This document shows positions 7,789-16,176 of a stretch of 20,383 nucleotides of DNA, one piece after another. The notes under the pieces are model-generated. The model did not search any database, was not told where the DNA came from, and saw only the letters and a list, made by a program, of their open reading frames with translations. Position 1 is the stretch's first letter. Each line of letters starts with the position of its first letter. The translations under genes were made by a program, and so were the position numbers. This DNA comes from JANXAZ01 sp964504655. Its GTDB lineage: Bacteria; Pseudomonadota; Alphaproteobacteria; Geminicoccales; Geminicoccaceae. The stretch is taken from contig CAZDFD010000082.1 of assembly GCA_964504655.1 (NCBI GenBank), positions 1-20,383 on the forward strand, given 5' to 3'.

Positions 7789-9126
7789 TCAGAGGAACCG
7801 GCGCGCCGCGGCGGAATGCGCGGCGATCAGGCGCGCCTGATCGAAGCCCGGGATCACCCCGTCGATCACCCGCCAGACACCGGCCACCATCACCCGGTCG
7901 GCCCGGCTCGCCCCGCAATGCACGAGCGCGGCGATGGGGTCGTGCGCCCCCGAGAACCGCAGCTCGTCCAGTGTGAACATCGCGAGGTCCGCCTGCATGC
8001 CGACGGCGATCCGCCCGATGTCCGACCGGCCGAGGCAGCGCGCCGATCCCTCGGTCGCCCAGCGCAGCACGTCGCGGTGGGTCACCCTCGCGGCCGACAT
8101 GTACCCCAGCCGGTTGACCATCAACGCGTGCCGCACCTCCTCCATCAGATTCGAGCTGTCGTTCGAGGCCGCTCCGTCCACCCCGAGTCCGACCGGTGCC
8201 CCGGCCGCTTCGAGTTCGAGTGTTTTGCAGAAGCCCGAGGCCAGCACCGCGTTCGAGGTCGGGCAGTGGCAGACGCCGACGCCGTGATGGCCGAGCCTGC
8301 GGACCTCTTCACCGGAGAAATGAATGCCGTGCGCGAGCCAGACCCGCGGTTGCAGCCAGTGGCAGTCGTCGAGCCAGTCCACCGGCCGGTAGCCCAGGGT
8401 GGTCAGGCAGAAGTCGTTTTCGTCCCGCGTCTCGCCCAGATGCGTGTGCAGCCGGCAGTCATGGGTCGCAGCGAGCGCCGCGCTCTCGCGCATGAGCTCC
8501 ACGGAGTTGGTGAACGGCGCGCATGGCGCGAGCGCAATCTGGATCATCGCGCCGTCGCTGCGGTCGTGATAGGCGCGAAGCACGCGCTCGCTGTCGGCCA
8601 GGATCGTGTCGCGATCCTGCACCGCGGTGTCGGGCGGCATGCGCCCGTCCTTCTGCGACTGCTCCAGCGACCCGCGAGTGATGGTGGCGCGGATGCCCAG
8701 CGCCCGCGCCTCCTGCACCTCGATGTCGACCGCATCCTCGAGGCCGCCGAAGACCATGTAGTTGTGATCCATGGCCGTCGTGCAGCCCGAGAGCAGCAGC
8801 TCCGCGAAGGCGAGCCGGGCGGCGAGGCGGAACATGTCGCGGTCGAGCCTCGCCCAGACCGGAAAATTGGCCACGAGCCACGGGAACAGCTCGCGGTCCC
8901 GCGCGCGCGGATGGGCACGGCTCAGGGTCTGGAAGAAGTGGTGGTGGGTGTTGATGAGGCCGGGAAGCACCACGTGGCGCGAGGCGTCGACGGTCTCGTC
9001 GACCGGGGCCGAGGGCGCCGCGCCCGGGGGCAGGAGCTCAGCGATCCGGCTGCCCTCGATCACCAGACCGCCGCCGGCACCTTCGGCTAGAATCGCGAGC
9101 GGTGATCTTACCCATGTTCGCGACAT
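7789..9126 (-). CDS. 8-oxoguanine deaminase-type amidohydrolase
   Basis: This 445-residue zinc amidohydrolase probably deaminates 8-oxoguanine to urate in the cytoplasm (EC 3.5.4.32), as for Pseudomonas PA0142-type enzymes. The metal-binding HxH is in LPGLINTHHHFFQT (H61, H63); further ligands are in LHTHLGE (about 227-231), AHGIHFS (about 264-270) and GVDGAASNDSSNLMEEVR (D near 316). The last motif, with NDSSNL, is typical of the 8-oxoguanine deaminase / hydroxyatrazine hydrolase branch rather than of classical guanine deaminase. The ATG at 9126 is chosen because GGAGGT lies four bases before it; an ATG 15 bases upstream lacks this. The gene appears intact, while the importer remnants downstream are broken. 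Other deaminated substrates (guanine, isocytosine-like rings) cannot be excluded. Confidence 0.85.
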   Translation of the reverse strand: MSRTWVRSPLAILAEGAGGGLVIEGSRIAELLPPGAAPSAPVDETVDASRHVVLPGLINTHHHFFQTLSRAHPRARDRELFPWLVANFPVWARLDRDMFRLAARLAFAELLLSGCTTAMDHNYMVFGGLEDAVDIEVQEARALGIRATITRGSLEQSQKDGRMPPDTAVQDRDTILADSERVLRAYHDRSDGAMIQIALAPCAPFTNSVELMRESAALAATHDCRLHTHLGETRDENDFCLTTLGYRPVDWLDDCHWLQPRVWLAHGIHFSGEEVRRLGHHGVGVCHCPTSNAVLASGFCKTLELEAAGAPVGLGVDGAASNDSSNLMEEVRHALMVNRLGYMSAARVTHRDVLRWATEGSARCLGRSDIGRIAVGMQADLAMFTLDELRFSGAHDPIAALVHCGASRADRVMVAGVWRVIDGVIPGFDQARLIAAHSAAARRFL

Positions 9127-9185
9127 CGCGACCTCCGGCATCGGCCCGAGCCGTGCAGGCGCGGGGATGCTTCCCTCAGGCGCGA

Positions 9186-9214
9186 CGCTAGGGACGGGCT
9201 TACGGGCTGGTCAA
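9186..9214 (-). promoter_or_regulatory. Possible promoter of the deaminase gene
   Basis: Reading the minus strand, TTGACC (9214-9209) is followed after 17 bases by CTAGCG (9191-9186), which would place the transcript start about 50 bases before the ATG. The -35 match is good and the -10 match poor. Confidence 0.3.
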
Positions 9215-9540
9215 GAACGGCGCGGCCAGGAGGTGCGGTTTACGTCCACGGGGTTGTTGGAGTTCGGGCGCAGGCCGGGGTGGCCATCGGGGTGTGCGGC
9301 CGAGGTGGAGTTTGCCGACTTGGCCCCGAGCCGCAGGGTTTTCCGCCCGACGCCGATCGCGGCGGTCGCGTGGGTCGGCTCGAGCCAGGGCTCCCCTCCG
9401 TCCCCGCCGGTCCTGCGGACGGGGATGCGGTGACCGCTGCGCAGTGCGGTCACCTTCTCGCGGGTCCAGCGGCTGGCGTGCCCTCTCGGGACGTCGTTCC
9501 GGTCGAGCACGCCAGCGATGACGTCGTTCTTGGCGATGAG
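9211..9540 (-). pseudogene. C-terminal remnant of a serine recombinase-like gene
   Basis: The minus-strand frame reads LIAKNDVIAGVLDRNDVPRG, then HASRWTREKVTALRSGHRIP, and later EPWLEPTHATAAIGVGRKTL. This follows the end of large serine recombinases of the site-specific integrase/resolvase type: a helix-turn-helix segment (LNxRGVPTPRGxxWTxxxVRALR) and then a second helix-turn-helix (PWLTLTQAAxxLGVSxKTLR) found in many proteobacterial members. The catalytic Ser domain and the recombinase domain are absent. The sequence further upstream does not continue the match, so only about 100 residues remain. It is co-oriented with the IS remnant beside it. Confidence 0.5.
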
Positions 9541-9682
9541 CGCCGGCGCGCGCGATCCTCAAGCAGCGATCCCGGTCACCGCCGGATGAGCGACAGGGGT
9601 CAGGTCACCAGCGCCTCGGCCGGCGCCGCGACGATCACGCCTTCCCTCCATGCGAGATCGGTCTGAACGTGTTCGGGAAGCG

Positions 9683-10465
9683 TCAGGCGGCCCGTCCGAC
9701 GAGGGTGGTGATGGCGGTGAGGGTGATGAGGGTCTCGGCGACGGTGGTGAGCTGTTCATGGCCCCGCACCAGGCGTCGGTACATCATGATCCATGCCAAT
9801 GTCCGCTCGACGAACCATCGGCGTTGGATGACCACGAAGCCCTTCGCGCCGGCAGGGCGCTTCACGATCTCCAGCGCGATATGGGTCTTGTCCTGCGCCC
9901 ACCGCGCGAAGCGGCCTGAGGGCCGCCGTCGGCGCAGACCTTCTCGACGAAGGGGAAGCGGGCGGACCACGGCTTCCGCACGCCCTTGGCGCCGTCGCGA
10001 TCCTGCACGGTGGCGGCATGGACCTGGAGCGCGAGGAGGCGGCCGTCGGTATCGGTCAGGATGTGCCGCTTGCGCCCATTGATCCGCTTTCCTTCCGGAG
10101 CGCTTGCGTGGCCCCAGCGGGCCCACGGTCGCTCCCCACCATAGCCTCCCGATCGCCTGGTTGATCCGCCGTCCCGACGGTCTGGCTGTCGATGACGGTG
10201 GCGGAGGGCGGGGCGTCGCGACCGTTCCGCTCGCGGTCGGCCATGACCAGCGTAGGGTTGACACCTGCCCACGCGCCCCGCGGCTGCAGGCGCAGACAGT
10301 CGTAGAGCGTCTGCCAGGCGGGGAAGTCGTGTGGCAAGAGGCGCTACGCGCAGCCCGCCCGCAGGACGTCGAGGATCGCCTCCACGATCGCGTGCTGGTC
10401 GGCCTTTCGCGGCCGGGCGCCGCGTCGGGGATCATGGGCGCCACGCCGCCCAGCGAGCGTCGCAC
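9683..10465 (-). mobile_element. Degenerate IS5-family transposase
   Basis: Pieces in three minus-strand frames together make one IS5-family (IS427-like) DDE transposase. In order they read VAPMIPDAAPG; RPRKADQHAIVEAIL; LPHDFPAWQTLYDCLRL; VMADRERNGRDAPPSATVID with the first Asp; GKRINGRKRHILTDTDGRLL; FVEKVCADGGPQ with the second Asp; and GFVVIQRRWFVERTLAWIMM with the Glu. Frame changes near 10420, 10110 and 9930, and an amber codon at 10344-10346 where the family has Trp (GCQWRxLPHD), show that it is inactive. A possible outer end lies near 9652 (GATCGGTCTGAACGTGTTC). I could not find a matching inverted repeat on the other side, so the element's limits are uncertain. Confidence 0.8.
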
Positions 10466-10751
10466 GGGTCGCTGGGATCGGCGCGACGGCGGGCACGGCG
10501 GGGGATGGGCGCCGATCTCGGTCAGCAGGGCCGCCGCCGCTGCCCGCCTTCAGGAACCTCGTGATCGTCGCCTCGTCGGACTTCTATCGGCTGTGCGGCA
10601 TGAAGTTCCCCGCGGGGCCGCAGCCTGCGGCCCTGCAGCGCCGTGGTCGCACGTCTCCGGTGGGAGCAAGCGGCTTCGCTTCTGCGCAATCGGCTTTGTC
10701 CACGAGCAAACCGCTTCGCCGTCTTTCGTCGGGGCCCGGTCGCCGCCGGCC
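10466..10751. other. Intergenic stretch between IS remnant and glmS end
   Basis: These 286 bases hold no supported gene. A short hairpin lies inside (listed separately). The right end of the neighbouring IS remnant may fall in the first part, but no inverted repeat was recognised. Confidence 0.5.
10615..10633 (-). terminator. GC hairpin downstream of glmS
   Basis: GGGCCGC and GCGGCCC form a 7-bp perfect stem around a 5-base loop. It lies about 120 bases beyond the glmS stop in the direction of transcription. There is no U-tract, so intrinsic termination is only a possibility. Confidence 0.3.
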
Positions 10752-12575
<1,824 letters not shown>

Positions 12576-12724
12576 CGCTCGCCTTTCCCGACCGCCTCGC
12601 ACCGCTCGGACGATAGCAGCGGCCGGCGGGGCTAGCGAGGCCGGGCCGCTGCCTGCGGCTCGAAGCCTGCCCGACCGCGGTTAACGCCGCGTGAACCGCC
12701 GGCCGGTCGACGGCGCGACCGCGG

Positions 12725-12752
12725 TTGCCCGAATCGGGATGGCTGCTATGTT
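12725..12752 (+). promoter_or_regulatory. Probable promoter of the XpaC-TelA-SPFH operon
   Basis: TTGCCC (12725-12730) and TATGTT (12747-12752) are separated by 16 bases, a sigma-70-like arrangement. A transcript starting near 12759 would have a leader of about 30 bases before the 38-aa ORF. It lies in the divergent gap between glmS and the operon. Confidence 0.45.
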
Positions 12753-12789
12753 CGGAGCGGGAACCGGGGCGCACGGGTCGAGGCTGGGC

Positions 12790-12906
12790 ATGAACGCTTC
12801 GTCGGCGTTGGGCGGCACGCTGCTCGTGGTCGTGCTCGGGACCCTCTGGGTCAAGGCCAACGTCGCCGGGCTCCTGGCACCGGTGGCCAGGATGTTGCCC
12901 TGGTGA
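12790..12906 (+). CDS. 38-residue single-TM peptide heading the XpaC-TelA operon
   Basis: ATG at 12790 opens a 38-codon frame encoding one hydrophobic helix (GGTLLVVVLGTLW, then NVAGLLAPVARML) after a short polar start. Its TGA overlaps the GTG start of the XpaC-family gene by four bases (GTGA at 12903-12906), an arrangement typical of translational coupling, and a GAGG lies a few bases upstream of the ATG. These facts support a real small membrane protein. I do not recognise a family. A longer in-frame start at 12691 would overlap the promoter and is less likely. Its function is unknown; being first in the operon suggests it acts with the XpaC, TelA and SPFH proteins at the membrane. Confidence 0.6.
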   Translation: MNASSALGGTLLVVVLGTLWVKANVAGLLAPVARMLPW

Positions 12907-13775
12907 GCCCGCCCGGGCCGAGCTCGCGCCGGATCGGCGGCGCCGCCGCCGCGGCCGGCCCGCCGATCCCGCGCCGAGCCTGGATCCCCAAGCTGTTCGC
13001 AGGGCTGTTCCTGTGGCCGCTGGTGATCCGCCTGATGGGCCTCGAGGGAGGCCCGGCGCTGGCGCTGGTCGCAGGGATCGGGCTCCTGTTCCTCGCGAGC
13101 GTGCTGATCGAGCGGGGGCTCGCGGCCGAGGCCGAGCTCCAGGGCCGTACCCTGGCGCGCGCGCCGAGACTGCCCGCCAAGCTCGCGGGCTCGATCGCGG
13201 CGGCGGCGGGGGCGGCGGTCATCGGTCTGCTCGCGGCGCCCGGCGGTCCGCTCCTCGCGGCGATCTATGGCGGGCTGACCTTCCTGGGGTGCCGCCTCGC
13301 CTACGGCCTCGACCCGACCACCGACCGCGACGCCGTGGCCAGGGCGGCCGACCGGGCGGGCATGAAGGCCGCCGACGTCCTGGGCGTCCTCGAGGAAGCG
13401 ACCGCCAAGATCCGCGCGATCGAGACCGCCGCCGCCTCGCTCCGATCGCGCGAGCTGGGCGAGCGGGTCGGCCGGATCACGCGGCAGGCGCGAGCCGTGC
13501 TCGCGCAGATCGAGAAGGACCCGCGCGACATCTCGCGCGCCCGCCGCTTCCTGGTCACCTATCTCGACGGAACCCGCGACGTGATCGCCAAGTTCGGCGA
13601 CCAGCAGCACGAGCTGGTCGATACGCCGCTGGCCGACAATTTTCGCCGCGTGCTCGACACGATCGAGCAGGTGTTCCGCGAGCAGGAGGAGGTCCTCAAG
13701 CGGGACGACAAGCTCGACCTCGAGGTCCAGCTCGAGGTTCTGGAGACCCAACTCCGTCGCGAGGGCGTCCACTGA
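12903..13775 (+). CDS. XpaC-family membrane protein (5-bromo-4-chloroindolyl phosphate hydrolysis family)
   Basis: This 290-residue protein has an N-terminal Ala/Pro-rich tail, two hydrophobic hairpins (about 28-68 and 93-133) and a cytoplasmic helical C-terminal half ending in the family pattern (FRRVLDTIEQVFREQEEVL, then LEVQLEVLETQLRREG). XpaC was named from a phosphatase-like phenotype on an indicator; its biochemical role is not established, and genes of the family normally sit next to TelA-family genes, as here (yaaN in B. subtilis). The start is GTG, overlapping the stop of the small upstream ORF by four bases. The TelA gene follows after 40 bases. No catalytic motif is recognisable, so a structural or sensing role at the membrane is as likely as an enzymatic one. 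Confidence 0.82.
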   Translation: MSPPGPSSRRIGGAAAAAGPPIPRRAWIPKLFAGLFLWPLVIRLMGLEGGPALALVAGIGLLFLASVLIERGLAAEAELQGRTLARAPRLPAKLAGSIAAAAGAAVIGLLAAPGGPLLAAIYGGLTFLGCRLAYGLDPTTDRDAVARAADRAGMKAADVLGVLEEATAKIRAIETAAASLRSRELGERVGRITRQARAVLAQIEKDPRDISRARRFLVTYLDGTRDVIAKFGDQQHELVDTPLADNFRRVLDTIEQVFREQEEVLKRDDKLDLEVQLEVLETQLRREGVH

Positions 13776-13815
13776 GCCCGAGTATCCATCGAGCCGAGCC
13801 GGAGGGAGAGAGACG

Positions 13816-15027
13816 ATGAGCCAGACCAGCCAGCCCGAGAGCCCGCCCCCGCTGCCGCAGACGGCGCCTCCGGCCGTGGCGGGCGCCACACCCTCCGGCG
13901 ATCTCGGCACGGCCATCGCGGCGCTCGGCGCCGAGGTCGTGCAGGACCTGCAGATCCGGCTCGACGGCCCGATCGAGCAGCAGATCCGCAGCGTTCTGGC
14001 CGAGCTCGACATGTCGAACACCAACTCGATCATCTTCTTCGGCTCGAAGGCGCAGCAGCAGCTCTCCACCATCTCCGAGCAGATGCTGGAGAAGGTGAGG
14101 GTCAAGGAGGTCGGGCCAGCCGGCGATCTCCTCAACAACATGGTTCAAAAGCTCAAGGACTTCGACATCCCCGATGTCGACCCGAACGAGAAGCCCGGCT
14201 TCATCGCCCGGCTGTTCGGGGTGAAGAGCGAGATCGAGAAGTTCCTCGGTCAGTACGACGACGTGAAGGGACAGATCGAGGGTATCACGACCGATCTCGA
14301 GAAGCACAAGACCAAGCTGCTCACCGATGTCACCTACCTCGACAAGCTGTACGATGCCAATCTGAACTACTTCCGGACGCTCGAGATCTACATCGCCGCA
14401 GGGCGGGCCAAGCTCGGCGAGCTCGACCAGACCGTGCTGCCGGCGCTCGCCAAGCAGGTCGAGGCCAGCAGCGACATGGTCGAGGCGCAGAAGCTGCGCG
14501 ACATCCGCGCGGCCCGCGACGATCTCGAGCGACGCGTCCACGACCTCCTCCTCACCCGTCAGGTGACGATGCAGAGCCTGCCGTCGATCCGGCTCGTGCA
14601 GGAGAACGACAAGTCGTTGATCACCAAGATCAACTCGACGATCGCCAACACCGTCCCCCTGTGGAAGCAGCAGCTCGCCCAGGCGATCACGATCTTCCGG
14701 TCGGGCAAGGCGGCGGAGGCGGTGAAGGCGGCCTCGGATCTGACCAACGACCTGCTCAAGGCCAATGCCGAGAACCTGCAGAAGGTCAACGTCCAGGTAC
14801 GCGAGCAGGTCGAGCGCGGGGTGTTCGACATCGAGACGGTCAAGCAGGCCAACGCCAGCCTGATCGCGACGATCGAGGACAGCCTGCGGATCGCCGACGA
14901 GGGCAAGCGCCGCCGGGCCCAGGCGGAGCAGGACCTCGTCAAGCTCGAGCAGGAGCTCAAGCACGCCCTGGCGGCGGCATCGGCGCGCACCCGGGACGCG
15001 GCGGCCCCGGCCGGGCCGGCGGCCTGA
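13816..15027 (+). CDS. TelA-family toxic anion resistance protein
   Basis: This 403-residue soluble, mostly helical protein matches the TelA/KlaA family (tellurite and other toxic-anion resistance, also antimicrobial-peptide tolerance in Gram-positives). Typical stretches are SNTNSIIFFGSKAQQQLSTI, FIARLFGVKSEIEKFLGQY, KHKTKLLTDVTYLDKLYDAN and NYFRTLEIYIAAGRAKL, then TMQSLPSIRLVQENDKSLI. A Pro-rich, probably disordered N-terminus (1-30) precedes the fold, and an Ala-rich tail follows. GGAGGG lies ahead of the ATG. It sits between the XpaC and SPFH genes and is almost certainly co-transcribed. The molecular activity of the family is unknown, so the name describes phenotype only. Confidence 0.92.
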   Translation: MSQTSQPESPPPLPQTAPPAVAGATPSGDLGTAIAALGAEVVQDLQIRLDGPIEQQIRSVLAELDMSNTNSIIFFGSKAQQQLSTISEQMLEKVRVKEVGPAGDLLNNMVQKLKDFDIPDVDPNEKPGFIARLFGVKSEIEKFLGQYDDVKGQIEGITTDLEKHKTKLLTDVTYLDKLYDANLNYFRTLEIYIAAGRAKLGELDQTVLPALAKQVEASSDMVEAQKLRDIRAARDDLERRVHDLLLTRQVTMQSLPSIRLVQENDKSLITKINSTIANTVPLWKQQLAQAITIFRSGKAAEAVKAASDLTNDLLKANAENLQKVNVQVREQVERGVFDIETVKQANASLIATIEDSLRIADEGKRRRAQAEQDLVKLEQELKHALAAASARTRDAAAPAGPAA

Positions 15028-15062
15028 GCGGCCGACCCGGCAGCGCCCACAGGAGGAAGGCC

Positions 15063-16172
15063 ATGGTCTGGTCGAAGCTCATGGGCGAGTTCGTCGACGT
15101 CATCGAGTGGCTCGACGATTCACCCGACACCATGGTCTGGCGGTTCGAACGGCACGGCAACGAGATCAAGTACGGCGCCAAGCTGACGGTGCGCGAAGGC
15201 CAGACCGCGGTGTTCGTCAACGAGGGCGAGATCGCGGACGTCTTCACGCCCGGCATGTACGAGCTGTACACGCGCAACCTGCCGGTCCTGTCGACCCTTC
15301 AGGCTTGGCCACACGGGTTCGAGAGCCCGTTCAAGGCCGAGGTCTACTTCTGCTCGAGTCGGATCTTCACCGATCTCAAGTGGGGCACCAAGAACCCGGT
15401 GATCCTGCGCGATCCGGAGTTCGGGCCGGTCCGACTGCGGGCCTTCGGCACCTACGCCATCCGGATCAAGGACCCGGCAGTGTTTCTGCGCGAGGTGGTC
15501 GGGACCGACGGCCATTTCACCGTCGACGAGATCTCGGACCAGCTGCGCAACCTGATCGTGACCCGCTTCGGCACGGTCCTCGCAGGCTCCGGCATCCCGA
15601 CCCTCGACCTCGCCGCCAACACCGAGCAGCTCGGCAGTTTCGTGGCCGGGCGGATCGCGCCGGAGTTCGCCAATCTCGGCCTGGAGCTGACCACGCTCCT
15701 GGTCGAGAACGTCTCCCTGCCGCCCGAGGTCGAGCAGGCGCTCGACCGCCGGACCTCGATGGGGATCGTGGGCGATCTCTCGCGCTACACCCAGTTCCAG
15801 GCGGCCGAGGCGATGCGGGCGGCTGCGCAGAACCCGGGCGCCGCCGGTACCGGCATCGGCGTGATCGTCGGCCAGGCGCTGGGCGCCCAGGCGACCGGCC
15901 CCTGGGGGAGCCGGTCCCCCGAGGCTGCGGCCGCGGTCCCGCCGCCACCACCACCGCCGCCTCCCGCACGGGTGTGGCACATCGCCGAGGCCGGCAGGTC
16001 CCTCGGGCCGTTCGCTCTCGAGGAGCTGGCGCGGCGCGCCGCAGCCGGCACGCTCGGCCGCGACACGCTCGTCTGGTCGCCCGGCATGCCCGGCTGGACC
16101 GCGGCCGGGCTGGTCGAGGACGTGGCCCGGCTGCTCGCCACGACACCGCCGCCCCTGCCCGGCAGCAGCTGA
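15063..16172 (+). CDS. SPFH/band-7 (YdjI-like) protein with C-terminal GYF_2 domain
   Basis: The protein is 369 residues. Residues 1 to about 260 form an SPFH/band-7 domain of the YdjI 'virion core protein' type: GNEIKYGAKLTVREGQTAVF, VNEGEIADVFTPGMYELYT and LRAFGTYAIRIKDPAVFLRE, followed by a region ending in DRRTSMGIVGD. Such proteins form membrane-associated scaffolds. A Gly/Ala stretch and nine prolines (about 295-303) link it to a GYF_2/DUF4339 domain (about 304-360): WHIAEAGRSLGPFALEEL and TLVWSPGMPGWTAAG, a fold that often binds peptides or marks membrane proteins. It has no N-terminal TM helix. AGGAGG lies six bases before the ATG. The next gene starts four bases after the stop. It could recruit the zinc-ribbon or TelA protein to a membrane patch; this is inference. 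Confidence 0.9.
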   Translation: MVWSKLMGEFVDVIEWLDDSPDTMVWRFERHGNEIKYGAKLTVREGQTAVFVNEGEIADVFTPGMYELYTRNLPVLSTLQAWPHGFESPFKAEVYFCSSRIFTDLKWGTKNPVILRDPEFGPVRLRAFGTYAIRIKDPAVFLREVVGTDGHFTVDEISDQLRNLIVTRFGTVLAGSGIPTLDLAANTEQLGSFVAGRIAPEFANLGLELTTLLVENVSLPPEVEQALDRRTSMGIVGDLSRYTQFQAAEAMRAAAQNPGAAGTGIGVIVGQALGAQATGPWGSRSPEAAAAVPPPPPPPPPARVWHIAEAGRSLGPFALEELARRAAAGTLGRDTLVWSPGMPGWTAAGLVEDVARLLATTPPPLPGSS

Positions 16173-16176
16173 GGCG

